The notes: generated by a model not told the origin, from the letters alone. 64,000 bases of DNA from Aplysia californica (GCF_000002075.1 NW_004797511.1:307627-371626); one strand, 5' to 3'. Positions 23,001 through 32,872 are shown, counted from the first letter of the stretch. Translations and numbers: made by a program.

Positions 23001-26000
23001 TAAATGATTGTGTAATCTTGTGACAGTTGGTAAATGATTGTGTAATCTTGTGGCAATTGGTAAATGATTGTGTAATCTTGTGACAGTTGGTAAATTATTG
23101 TATAATGTTGTGACAGCTGGTAAATGATTGTGTAATCTTGTGACAGTTGGTAAATGATTGTGTAATGCGTAATCTTGTGACAGTTGGTAAATGATTGTGT
23201 AATGTTGTGACAGTTGGTAAATGATTGTGTAATCTTGTGACAATTGGTAAATGATTATGTAATGTTGTGACTGTTGGTAAATGACTGTATAATGTTGTTA
23301 CAATTGATAAATGATTGTGTTATGTTGTGACAGTTGGTAAATGATTGTGTAATATTGGGTGCTGTGACAGTTGGTAAGTAACACCTTTAATCTTCGGCAC
23401 TTATAATATGACCTGATTGTGTTGCAAGTGCCTTAACTCTTTATTTCCGAGGGGAGTAAACCCACTATAGTGGGGCCTTTTTAGGGTACTAAGTCTGAAA
23501 ATGATGAAAACGTCACTAAATTGGTCATTAAATCAAAACAAGTGAACCTATTTTGATAGTTTTTTATTCAATGAATGAGATCCCAATACAAGATACCTGT
23601 TTTTTGCTATTGCTGAAAAGTAATTTGATGTCGAAGTCGCCATAAAGGAGTGTGCCTGAGCCACTATCAACGGCTCATTGGCACAGCGTTTTGGACTGCG
23701 AATTGCTGGGAGCGGCTTGCCGGAGATAAAAATTTAAATCTCTTACTAAAACATCATGTTATGTATGTAGCTGGATGTAAAGATCTAAAAAGTAGCATGT
23801 TTGCCCAAAATGAAATATATATGTATTTGTATTAAGTTACGACTCCTGTTAACAAAGCATTATTTCTCTTTTTTGCCTCTTGCAGCATTCCTGTATATGT
23901 ACAGGGGATCATTGATGCACATTGGGGTTTTGGCCCTGAATGGTATTTTACCAGCTTCTTGGCTAAAGGTAATTAAAAGTGGATGGTTGGCGGGTGTTCT
24001 GTTGTGGTTTGCTCCTTCTTTCCTGTCAAACATCTATCGTGCTTATTTGTTCTTTGGATGTTACTCTCTAGTCACACTTCTAATATGCAGCACTTATATG
24101 ACCTATTTGTGTTACTAGTGCAATAAAAATCCTGCTTGAACTAAAACTAACAGGTGATTAAAAATTACAGCTATTAAATGTCTATCAAAGTACCATATTA
24201 CATGTTAAATTCTCATTCTTTTAAACGCTTGTTTCAAAATCTAATACTTGACATTTTGAATAAAAATTGAAGATTGAAAAACAGTTGTTCTGTAATATTT
24301 GTATAGATTACTTACAGAGTAATTTGTCTTGCTCCTCTAAAGATAAATTCATCCATCTCTTTAGAGGAATAATTATTGTTTCTATAAGCTGGTTGTTATT
24401 CTTTTACAGTACATATATATATATATACCTTTATTGATACTGAATATCTACACACAAAAAAAGCACTTTTTAAATCTCTACGTGTATGAATGTATTGGTG
24501 CAATTTATGTTTGTGTTTTTCAATTGTGTATTGTGAGTGTTGGGTGGGGAGGGGAGGGAATGCCAAATGTAGGTTTTACTCTTTTTGTTTCTCTTATTTG
24601 TTTTTGTACTCACTCTGGCTGTTTCCCTGAGCTAAATGTCCATTATTGTGTAGATATTGTGTTTCTGTTTACAAAAAAAAATCCCCACAAATGCGTATCT
24701 TGCATCATTCCACCTGAATGGTTCCTGTTTGTTTGTGGGGTAGACAACCAATGCCATCGTGGATGAAGCTCTGGCCAAATACAGCGCTGACCGCTTGGGT
24801 GTAGCCGACTATGCTTTGGAGTCTGCAGGTGGGTATGTAGAAGAACGTGAGGAATGGTTGGATTTTTCTCAACAGTCTATATGACTGTTGTTGTGTCAAT
24901 GTCCTTCTCTTTACTCAAGCTAACAAACACAAGAGCTTGGTTTTGTCCGACATAATATGTCATTTTAAAAAAGGATTCATTAAACGAAAACTCAGCCAAT
25001 ACTGCCGATTTGATTCAGTTGGGGCTGGCCAGATTTTCCTTCATGGAGGTACTAATTTGATTTTGAAAGTCAAAAAGTCAAATTTGTTGAATTTCATCAT
25101 ACTTTTCTGAAATAGTAGCTTTCGCCCTCCATGAAGGAAAAATCAGGCTGGCGCCGCGACTAAATCTAGTTTGTAGTGTGCACTGGGTATTAGATTTTGA
25201 TCACAATCATTTCATTATATCCCCCTGTCACAAGTAAAATGAGCATGGATTTTTCTTTCAAAAGCAGCAAAATGCCACTTTGTATTTTTTTAAATTAGAA
25301 AGTCAAACAATAATTCAAATAACTCTGGCTAATGGCTCTGTGGAGGGGTAGAAGTGAGAATAATTTTGATGATTTTGCATTGTCTTTAATATGGTTTTTG
25401 TGTCACAAAGAGACCTATATTATACATATCATAGGATCAACTTTAAAACAATTTGACTGTTTATGTTTTTAGTACTTTGGATTGTTGTCACTGACGGGAC
25501 TGAGTCAATTTGGCGAAGATCTAGGAACACTCCCATAAAGAATCAAGTGGAATTATACCCCACTTGGTGATTTGAACCCAAATGGGCCCGCACCACAGTT
25601 TAACACGAGTCATTTTTTACAATGCGTGCATGGATTTTTTTAACACTGAATATCTGTACACATAAAAGCAGTTTTTTACTGCCTACATGTATCAATGCAT
25701 AGGTGCAGTTCATGACTATGTTTTTCAATTGTGTATTGCGGATGAGCTACAGCTGGTCTTTGTATATATATTGCTTGGAATGGAGGAGAGTAGTTTTCTG
25801 AAATCTCAGCCATTCAACTTGATAGAGTTGCAGAAGTAAGATAAATGCGTCGTTGAAGAGCACTGAGGGTAGGTTCGACTTCTTTTCTTTTCCTTTGTTG
25901 CTACTGTTTGGCTATCTTGTTTTTTTCCAACACTTAATGATGGGTATAGCGTCTATGTGCTTCTCCTCAAAGTTAACCCTCTCCAGAAGTTAGTTTTGTT

Positions 26001-29000
26001 TTTGTTTTATGACCTTTTTTGTCTTGTCTTTGGGACAGAACAAATACAGATAGTCTTGGTTTTTATCTTAGATTGTTTTTAGTGTGAAGAAAACTGATAT
26101 TGTCTAAAGGACTTTGTCCTCGCAACCCTCTTTGACTGTGACTTTTGCAGGTGGCTCTGTGCTATGCAGCAGTGACACGTACTACTCCAAAAGTGGTGCC
26201 CTCTACAGTGTGTTTGGCATTCCGGTATGGTACCACTCTTCCTCTCCGCGGGAGGTGATTCAGGTGAGGGCTCGGTTTATTTTAATCCAGGACATGTCCT
26301 TATGGCTCCCATGCTTATGTGGAGCATCGTGGTGAAATCATGCGCTCGTCAAATAATGAAATCGAAGAAATTGGCGTTTTAGAGTCCATGTGGCAATTTT
26401 TATCCTATTTTTGTTTTTTAACTCAACATGTTTAATTTAACCCTAAAGATTCTGGTCCCTGATAAATGTTTGCCCTATAAGCGCAATCCCGCGCGGCGCT
26501 CCACAGCTGGTCGCTGATCAGTCGTCGTCCCACGCGGGCAACGCATTTCGTTTAGTGCGGGTGCGTCAGTCTGCTTGTGCCTGTGTGTCCATCTGGAACT
26601 TACTGCATTGTTTTGCAACGCGAGGCGTTGGTAGAGATAACAGAGCGTCAGTTGAGACATTCATCCAATGAAATATGAGCATTTTGACCCAGTTAGACAC
26701 TTGAGGGACTCAAAAGGATATTCTGGAAATAGGACTTTCATCTTTCAATGCAAACACCTTTCCTCACTTTTCAAACGATCTAATTCTTACACCAAACGTT
26801 TTTTCCTGATGTAAATAATCATATTTGGTGGGGGGGTTTTAAAACCATTTTCCTACCAGAGGGAGAAATTTGAGAGCAACTGAATAAAAAAAGTATTAGG
26901 AAATTATCCCATTTTTTTCCTCTTTCGAACGATAGCTGATAAGCAACTGTTCGCAAGTTCATTCATAATAGGTGTGAAATCTGGAAAAGTTATTCGATTT
27001 GGTGTAACTTCCAATCTCAGCGTCTCTGATCAACCGACGAGGAGATAATGGGATTATTCGTGTGATCGTAACACTTATTCATTGATCGTTTCAGTTTGCT
27101 ATAAAAGATGAGGTGTTTCCCTGAACTGCTGCGGCACGCTCGCGTGACCGGTGTCTGACCCCGGCGCTCCGCGGCACAAGCTCGCGGGCGACGTAAGTGG
27201 GTCATTGATCGATAAGAGCCCTCTTCCGGTTAACCCCGCAGGACTAGAGTTAAGGTCCATTTAAAAACATATCTCTGTGTGGATTTCACTGAAAAATTTA
27301 GATTTAATCACTAATTTTACCTCTGAAACCAGGCGACCCCCACCTCCTTCAACCGCAAATTTCTCAACTTCTATTCATGATAGATGAGTATTCATCACCG
27401 AAAGCAAGACAAATGGACAAGCTTTAAAATGATACCAATAACTCCACATGTCCAAAAATTGAGTAGCGCCTGATTCTGCCATGTCATGACACATAGGTCT
27501 ACATATTTACATATCAACTACTTTGTGTAAGATTCTGCCATATGCCAGTTTGAAAAGTAATGTTTGATGGAGTCTTACCCTGAGCTGTCAATATGTGTAC
27601 TAGTTAGATTGTTTTGCAAGTTTCAAAGAACATTGTCCCATCATGCACAGTTGTATTGTAATTGTAAGCCTATAGCTAAAAATATGTCGCAGAATGTTTC
27701 ATGATAAAGCAGGTAGTGGGTGGGTGCTTAGTTTTATATAGCGTTATCCTTCTAGTTTTAATTGGTGCACTATTGATTTTATTTTTTCTGGTGCAATGTG
27801 GCTGTTGTCAAGTAGCTTCAGCCTGATAGCATACAATGGTAAAATTCAAGTTGTGTAATCTAGGAAAAGGATTTGTGGTAGTTACTACTGTTCTCAAGGT
27901 CGTGTTTCTTTTGCATGTGTCTCATCCTTCTAGGAAAACATTGCAGATGGTTGGTGCATGTTGTTGTGTTGCTCCTGCTTTTTTTCAGCTTTGTTATTGT
28001 TATTTTTCTACTTCATTATGAGTACTACTCAAGAATCCTTGTTAGATTTCCTCACAACTTGGTGCAGCTATGGCAATGTAGAATAGAAAATGACACTTAG
28101 GAATTATCCTATTGATCATGTCCTGTAGAGAATTTCACTCAAATGAAAACTATTTTACATGTGAACTTGCTGTTTTTCCTTTTCTTTTCTCTCAAGACAG
28201 TTTGTAGGTATTCTGGTGTGGTTTGCTTCTTCTTTTGATCAATGTAACTGTAATCTCTTCTTGTCCCTCGCTGAATATGACAAGTATTATGACTGGCTCA
28301 TCATGGACAACTGGCGTCTGGGGTGTAATGGTTTGACTCTTTTGCCGTTGCACACAAGAGACAGGAGTTTCATTCCACAATGGGAAAGTTATTTTTAGAT
28401 CGAAAATCTCATTAACTTGTGAGAATGTTTTTATCCCACCCATCCGGGGTTGGTATGAACCAGGTTGAAGCAGGCCCCCTCCTTACTAAATGATCTAAAT
28501 TGTGTTTGTGATAGTGTAAAAAGTTTATAAATGGGCAATCATCTTAGAAGTCTCCTCCTTTCCTATCAAACATATGTCATCCTTATCCCTCCTTCTTTTT
28601 TTTGATTTGTCACTCTTTTGTAACACCTTTAATCTTTGGCGCTTAAGTTACCTAATTGTGTTGCCAGTGCCTTAAAACTCTTACTTAAATATCAAACATT
28701 AGAAGTCAAGCTCTCTGTCTTCCCTTCTCTCTGCCAGCCAGAGGTACAACCCGGCAAGTGCTGGGCCATGCACGGACAGAGTGGCTACGTGACCATACAG
28801 CTGGCCATGCCTGTGGTGGTCAGCGCCATCAGCCTGGAGCATATCCCTACGGAAGTGGCCCCGTCTGGTCGTCTGGACTCGGCACCCAAGGAGTTTGTCA
28901 TTGTGGTGAGGAATGAGACGATGAGGATAATGATAGTGATAGTACTGATGATATTTCTGTATGAAAAGCATGGTGGCCTGGTCTTTAACAGTAACTCCCG

Positions 29001-31375
29001 AAAAGTGTGTCATTGTGGTGAGGAATGAGACAATGATTATGATAGTCATTTCTGTATAAATACTTCTTTTCAGTTTTAGTAAGAGCTTTACAGCATTTGC
29101 AACACAATGAGGCAGACTGGAGGTGCTACTAGAGAGTAACATACAAAGAAGAGGAGGAAAGATAAGAACAATAGATGTCAGATAGGAAAGAAAAAGCTAA
29201 CCACACCAGAGCACCTGCCAATCACCCACTCTGTATAAATAGGAAGGTGATTTAGTTGTTTCCAGTAATAAAGGAGATGGTTGGTGGGTGCTCTGATGTG
29301 GTTTGTTCCATCTATAATCTTTTCAGTGCTTTAGTATTTTAATCTACTACACAAAAACATGCATGGTTCTCTGCTTTTTTATAGCGATTATCTCCTGTAT
29401 TTGAGTCATGTTGCTATTCACCATACTTTGGTGACTCAGTGATGTCATTCGTGCTAGGTGGACTGTTGACTTGATGATATCAAAGTTGTGGGCTCAAATG
29501 TGGCCGACAAGTCCAATGCAAAAGACTCAAACTCGAGAACAGAGGGGGCAAGTGAAGGTGCTAACTGTTTAGGTAAATATTGAGGCTTTTTGCAGCTCTC
29601 GTGCAGTGGTGAGATGGTCACGGCTATCTGTGTCAAGGTTTTTATGTGCTAAGATGGTCTGAACATGCCAAGCAGTGTTATCCTTAGTGCTGTGCTCAAA
29701 GTATTAAGGAGCAATATTACCCAGCTTCAGGTGTTCTCTGACACTGTCAATGGCTATCTGTCTTTTTGGGGGACCAACAGTTTTGTGGCCATCGTCGGTG
29801 TGTATGCCATAGTAGATCTTGCACCTTGCATGACATTTTCCCGGCGTCCGTACAAATGACATAGCCAGTCCAACTGAGTTGGGCATTAATGATCATGACT
29901 TCAATGCTGGTCCTCCCCGCACGACCGAGCACTTCCAGGTTTGTCACTATGTCCAGTTAATACACAAGATTGACCGCAGGAATTTAAACCATGTGTGAAA
30001 CTTCTAAAGCTGCCTAATGTGTCTCCCGTATACTGTCCACATCTAACAGCCATACAAAAGTGGGTCATGTGGACAGAAAGAAAAATAATTATGTATACGA
30101 CAGAAGATTCTTGGATTTTTGTGATCCCTTTTATCATGGAGATTCTATATGCACACAAAACTGTATGGATACAAGAGTTCCTCTTACTACAAGTAGGATT
30201 ATAAGAAATATAAGATTGTTGTAAAATCAGTGCATTTGTCACTCTGACTTCGTCATATTTATTCCTTTTGTTAACAGAAAATTGTAGCGTGCATCAATTC
30301 TTTTTTTACATTTCCTTTTCAGGGTAAAGAGTCTGAAATGACGTCTCCTGATGTTTTGCTTGGTCATTTTGCCTATCAAGTTGGAAATGGACAGCCTATT
30401 CAGTTGTACGATATTAAGGTCAGCAATGATTTAGTCATATTGTTCAATGTACTAAGTCTGCCAGACCACAAGACTCCTACAAAAAGTATTACAATTAAAT
30501 TAATGTTGGTATAAAATACCTCAAACAAAGGTAATTCTCAATTCGACTTAAGAATTTAAAGTAAAAGCTTCCAAATTCCTGGACAAATCCGAAAATCCTG
30601 ATTTCTGAAATTGTCCAGATTTTTGCCCAACTTTGTACTAGACCATATGATCCGCAATTTTTGAGTCTCCGTGTACCTGTTTCCTTGGGGTCCGAAAAGT
30701 TCCAGATTTTTTCTGTAGCCAGTTGGCGCATCTGTACAGTGAGCGTTCCCTTTTCTCCTTTGCTCTTGTATCTTTTTGCCTCACAATAACATATCCCTTA
30801 TAATGTTTTGTTCCCATATGACAATAACTTATAGAGTGTCTTCTTCTCCTCTCTATATTAAAATAAATTTGTCAACTTTTTGTATGCTAAGGAACATCAC
30901 ATTCCAACCAAACAATTTATGGAAGATGTTTTAAACACAGTGGAACTTTCTCTAATGGCCACCTGCATAAAACAATCACCTGTACAAACGACCTCTTCTC
31001 GTTTATCTCCCTTGAGCTTTTTCGACATTATAATGACACTGCATGAGACGGCCACCAATCTAAGGTGGCCTCTTTTTTTCTCGACAGTGGGGTGGCCATC
31101 TTTGACAATTTTGACAGTATTCTTACTTTACGGCTCTGAGATTTTAAAAATAATTTTTGACCCATTATTTGTTCGTTGTCTTTAAGGACCCATTCTGCAC
31201 CCGTCAGACAGTGGACTACAGTAGTTGCGGTCCAAACCAAGAAGTGTTTCGCATCATCACCCTCAAGGTCCTCAGTAACCATGGCAACCCAGACTTCACC
31301 TGCATCTATCGGCTCCGGGTCCACGGGAAGCCATTGAGGCCAGTCCTGCCGGCTATTGCCGGGCCAGACCACTGA
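16608..31375 (+). CDS. SUN: SUN-domain protein (SUN1/SUN2-like), multi-exon gene
   Basis: Nine exons in consistent phase: 16608-16628, 17368-17407, 22308-22405, 23886-23968, 24744-24828, 26151-26263, 28738-28905, 30323-30418 and 31187-31375 (stop TGA 31373-31375). The order is an acidic patch (GSDDD), a basic patch (CKPKKKRC), one transmembrane segment (VLQMVLYLASVLLIL GAFLYMY), a short linker and a SUN domain (AIVDEALAKYSADRLG, FGIPVWYHSSSPREVIQ, GKCWAM, LEHIP, SAPKEF, LLGHFAY, LSNHGNPDFTCIYRLRVHG). The two cysteines that form the internal disulfide of human SUN2 (GNCWAF and EYTCIY) are conserved. SUN proteins sit in the inner nuclear membrane and bind KASH peptides in the perinuclear space, forming the LINC complex. 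Oddities: only about 35 residues separate membrane segment and SUN domain, so the usual luminal coiled coil is missing; and a Cys-bearing insertion opens the last exon. The true start codon was not found, so the N-terminus is incomplete. Confidence 0.93.
16740..16916 (+). mobile_element. SINE family C copy in SUN intron
   Basis: Starts near GGTGGCAGGTGCTT, runs through CTTTCCTATCGAACAGCTATCGTCC, and ends with the tail GGCACTTATATGAACTAATT ATGTTGCAAGTGCC and ACTAAAACTAAA. The tail stem GGCACTT (16857-16863) pairs perfectly with AAGTGCC (16884-16890). Confidence 0.85.
16935..17175. repeat. (TC)n and TTTC-rich low-complexity tract
   Basis: Pure TC to about 17018, then interrupted CTTT/CTCC repeats. 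It sits immediately after the 3' end of a family C SINE and may have grown from that end. Confidence 0.9.
17368..17407 (+). CDS. SUN: SUN gene exon (basic patch)
   Basis: TTTTTTCTCAG acceptor, GTAAGT donor. It encodes CKPKKKRCSTAA, entering in phase 1 and leaving in phase 2, which matches the transmembrane exon at 22308. PKKKRC resembles a basic nuclear-localisation motif on the nucleoplasmic side. Confidence 0.7.
18290..18420 (+). mobile_element. SINE family D fragment
   Basis: TTTAGATTGTTTAGGAAGCT GGATGATCAAACTCTGCCTC aligns by eye with 60660-60720, 34690-34740 and 48080-48125. It mimics an exon (acceptor-like TTTAG plus open frame) but is repeat-derived. Confidence 0.5.
18542..22080 (-). 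mobile_element. DNA transposon remnant with transposase-like pieces (about 3.5 kb)
   Basis: Inverted terminal sequences are visible: GATAAAACCGACCAACCC with TCA at 18542 and its complement TGTGGGTTAGTCGGTTTTAT C ending at 22080, with two mismatches. Between them, on the minus strand, lie pieces of a protein family common in insect and mollusc genomes. 21101-20919 has KRTRHENDWNGNKRKRLKEL. 20483-20130 has FKKNNLGLLSTKKDKCDICT and later YYKTKLAVHNFTI. 20100-19680 has WCNY and a HPMDYVNIMLQAR segment. 19596-19345 is the C-terminal part. Stops and frame changes disrupt it. A related GATAAAACCGG at 18379 and palindromic copies at 18580 and 21890 suggest sub-terminal repeats. The superfamily was not identified, and a target duplication is not obvious. 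Confidence 0.6.
18700..18815. repeat. GAA/GGA-rich simple repeat
   Basis: Low-complexity purine tract inside the transposon remnant; a short CAA-rich tract follows at 18975-19040. Confidence 0.9.
22308..22405 (+). CDS. SUN: SUN gene transmembrane exon
   Basis: TGTTCAG acceptor; donor CTTG|GTGAGT. It encodes TWSCKTLNSLACITWRQVLQ then MVLYLASVLLIL, the first two thirds of the inner nuclear membrane segment. It leaves in phase 1; the codon is completed by the exon at 23886 (Gly split from Ala-Phe-Leu). The donor lies in the first unit of the minisatellite that follows. Confidence 0.8.
22406..23375. repeat. 30-bp minisatellite in SUN intron (about 30 units)
   Basis: Tandem units of TTGGTAAATGATTGTGTAAT GTTGTGACAG with point variants and occasional partial units (extra GTAATGCGTAATC). 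Because the period is divisible by three it keeps an open frame on the minus strand; this is not a gene. The array starts at the 5' splice site of the transmembrane exon, whose donor sequence TTGGTGAGTGATTGTGTAAT is itself a near copy of the unit. Confidence 0.95.
23376..23755 (+). mobile_element. SINE family C tail split by a TTAA element
   Basis: GTAACACCTTTAATCTTCGG with the tail hairpin GGCACTT...AAGTGCC at 23396-23431, then continuation TTAAATCTCTTACTAAAAC after 23733. The interruption is the element at 23437-23733. Confidence 0.8.
23437..23733. mobile_element. piggyBac-like TTAA MITE nested in a SINE (297 bp)
   Basis: TTAA flanks both sides (23433-23436 and 23734-23737). The ends are inverted: CTCTTTATTTCCG at the left against the complement of CGGAGATAAAAAT at the right (imperfect). 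The host SINE sequence resumes on the other side, showing a clean insertion. No coding capacity. Confidence 0.75.
23886..23968 (+). CDS. SUN: SUN gene exon, end of membrane segment and linker
   Basis: TTGCCTCTTGCAG acceptor; AAAG|GTAATT donor. It encodes AFLYMYRGSLMHIGVLALNG then ILPASWLK, phase 1 to phase 0. The C-terminal half is modestly hydrophobic. No coiled-coil heptads are seen. Confidence 0.8.
23979..24151 (+). mobile_element. SINE family C copy at a splice donor (173 bp)
   Basis: Complete copy flanked by a 12-bp target duplication, AGGTAATTAAAA (23967-23978) and AGGTGATTAAAA (24152-24163). The left duplication contains the 5' splice site of the 23886-23968 exon, so the SINE begins 10 nt into the intron. 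Confidence 0.88.
24744..24828 (+). CDS. SUN: SUN gene exon, start of SUN domain
   Basis: GGGGTAG acceptor and GTGGGT donor. It encodes TTNAIVDEALAKYSADRLGV then ADYALESA, phase 0 to 1. It matches the SUN2 segment ALVKSALVQFSADRLGHVDY ALES, where the SUN domain begins. Confidence 0.93.
25008..25170. mobile_element. Hairpin-forming MITE in SUN intron
   Basis: Arms of about 30-45 bp: GGGGCTGGCCAGATTTTCCT TCATGGAGG at 25021-25049 and its near complement CCTCCATGAAGGAAAAATCA GGCTGG at 25126-25151. The central spacer is about 75 bp. The target duplication was not resolved. Confidence 0.7.
26151..26263 (+). CDS. SUN: SUN gene exon, SUN domain core
   Basis: TTTTGCAG acceptor and GTGAGG donor, phase 1 to 0. 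It encodes GGSVLCSSDTYYSKSGALYS then VFGIPVWYHSSSPREVIQ. The cysteine in VLCSSDTY is near the position of the SUN2 cysteine that can form a disulfide with KASH peptides. Confidence 0.93.
26441..27249. mobile_element. Candidate piggyBac-like TTAA element (809 bp)
   Basis: TTAA lies at both edges (26437-26440 and 27250-27253). The ends read CCCTAAAGATTCTGGTCC and, inverted, CTCTAGTCCTGCGGGG: only short similarity. Both ends carry GC-rich sub-terminal blocks (about 26480-26530 and 27140-27200) in AT-rich DNA. No transposase was seen. The boundaries are tentative. Confidence 0.4.
28553..28698 (+). mobile_element. SINE family C copy just before a SUN exon (146 bp)
   Basis: 5'-truncated copy flanked by TTAGAAGTC at 28544-28552 and 28699-28707. 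It ends 39 bp upstream of the exon at 28738. Tail stem GGCGCTT with CAGTGCC, containing a G-U type pair. Confidence 0.82.
28738..28905 (+). CDS. SUN: SUN gene exon, SUN domain
   Basis: CTCTGCCAG acceptor, GTGAGG donor, phase 0 to 0. It encodes PEVQPGKCWAMHGQSGYVTI, MPVVVSAISLEHIPTEVAP and SAPKEFVIV. GKCWAM holds the first cysteine of the conserved internal disulfide. Confidence 0.95.
29070..29312. mobile_element. SINE family C copy (minus) with a plus-strand fragment beside it
   Basis: 29070-29240 is a reverse-oriented diverged family C copy (TTTTAGTAAGAGCTTTACAG, AGATGTCAGATAGGAAAG, GCACCTGCCAATCACCC). 29277-29312 (GATGGTTGGTGGGTGCTCTG ATGTGG) is a plus-oriented 5' fragment. Together they could pair as an inverted repeat. 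Confidence 0.7.
29313..30322. other. SUN intron sequence
   Basis: Intron between the exons at 28738 and 30323. No further repeat family or exon was recognised. Confidence 0.55.
30323..30418 (+). CDS. SUN: SUN gene exon, SUN domain
   Basis: CCTTTTCAG acceptor and GTCAGC donor, phase 0 to 0. It encodes GKESEMTSPDVLLGHFAYQV then GNGQPIQLYDIK, matching the human LLGKFTYDQDGEPIQTF region. Confidence 0.93.
30938..31112. mobile_element. Possible Tigger/pogo-like MITE remnant
   Basis: CAGTGGAACTTTCTCTAATG GCCACC resembles a pogo/Tigger terminal repeat, and GGTGGCC sits near the other side. The right end is poorly preserved, so this is tentative. Confidence 0.35.
31187..31375 (+). CDS. SUN: SUN gene last exon
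   Basis: GTCTTTAAG acceptor; phase 0; 62 codons and a TGA stop. It encodes DPFCTRQTVDYSSCGPNQ, then EVFRIITLKVLSNHGNPDFT CIYRLRVHG, then a short tail KPLRPVLPAIAGPDH. The first 18 residues form an insertion relative to human SUN1/2 and add two cysteines. Confidence 0.93.
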   Translation, partial: DPFCTRQTVDYSSCGPNQEVFRIITLKVLSNHGNPDFTCIYRLRVHGKPLRPVLPAIAGPDH

Positions 31376-32872
31376 TCATTCTGAGCTAGTTGTTGCCTTA
31401 CTGAAGGAAGAATAGATTTTGGTCTCCTACTTTTCGATATACTGCTGATTGGGTACCAAGTCTTTCTCAAGATTTATGCTGTGTACAGAATCTTTCAGCA
31501 TTGTCAAAGAGTGAAAGAAAAATAATGTACACCTGTCCAATTTTTCAGAATTATTTTTAGTGGCTATTGCCTCTCTGGCAAGACTTTCCCCAAATGATGC
31601 CTGTTTGACTTCGTTGATCTTGATTTTTTTAAGTGTGTGGGTTTGGCTTTCTTAGTCACATGCAATTATTTATAACCACAAAGTGGCATTTTTGGTGTTT
31701 CTAGGGAAAGTAATTCAAGATAACTAAAAACCATATACACTAAAAAGTTATAGGTGATTTGTTTAGTTAAATCTCGCATGCTCAGGACTCTTCTTCTTCT
31801 TCTCTTTATGATAGACTTTTATTGCCTTTTGCCAATTATCACATTCTGTATCACAATACTGTAATAATGCTAGAGAAAATAACAAATGCCTGAAGATCAG
31901 AATCAAAACTTCAGTACGTTTTTATTACTTTGTCCATGAGGGGTCACAGTTGATTTATTCTGATACAGTTTTGTAAGCATACATGGGCCACTTTTTATTT
32001 GTTTTTAGTCAATTGCACAAACCCCAGAGCTGACTAGTGGAATAGACGTACTGTCCACTTAGAACCAGAGTCAATCCTTTCTTTGTGCATTCTACCCAAT
32101 GAAACATGGCTGTTAAAAATGTGCTTTCTCATTTGATGAGTGAAATTAGGCACTTAAAAATCTGTGTGCATATTTGATGAATTGAATTTTCTCAAAAAGC
32201 TGTTCAGACTCTAAAAGCAACTGTTGATGCCATAGGTTGACTCCTTTCTTATCAACTGCTGATTGTGCTCTTCGGCTGCAGCTTTACAAGTAGCAGGTGC
32301 TGCATTTTAAGAATGGTACAGATTTTTTAATCAAATAATTGCATACCATTAAATCGTCTCAAAGCAAAGACAACTTGCCAATTTAGCGATACATGAAAGC
32401 AAGTGTAAAGTGTAGTGCCATTTCTGAGTAGCTTCCTCTTAAGTTAACTGAAGTATAATGTTGATCTAATGGTTTAGGTATATGCACTATTGGCACTCTG
32501 ATTATGGACTCATTTAATGAATTTTCTCCGGTTTTAAGATGTCTTTTTCAGGAATATTGCTATTTTGAAGACCATTTTAGCCAAATGAAAATAGCTTTTT
32601 TTGATAATTTAGTGGTAATTTAAGAAAAAAATGTTATGAGGTACTGCTCCTCTTCCCCAAAGGTAAATATCTGTAAGGCCATTTTTTATGCTCATTTCGT
32701 TCTGTTATGGATTTCTGAAGCAGTTGGTAATTGTTTACAATTTTATATTAATTGTGAACAAGTCAAAAGCCATGTTGGAAACGAAGATTTTATAGATGAT
32801 GTTTAAGATATTATTTTTCTTTTTAGGCTCTTTACTCTTTTTAAAGAATTCTTTGCTCTGTTTTGACATTCA

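Noticed and set aside
22833-23243. Minus-strand frame of repeated HNHLPTVTRL
   Set aside because: A 30-bp minisatellite keeps frame because its period is a multiple of three; it lies in a SUN intron.
28636-29028. 130-codon open frame
   Set aside because: Only its middle (28738-28905) is exon; the flanks are SINE and intron read in frame by chance.
29454-29947. Short frames in the SUN intron
   Set aside because: No splice context, no similarity, both strands open by chance.
30918-31185. Open frame just upstream of the last SUN exon
   Set aside because: Contains a MITE-like segment and no acceptor; the phase-correct exon starts at 31187.
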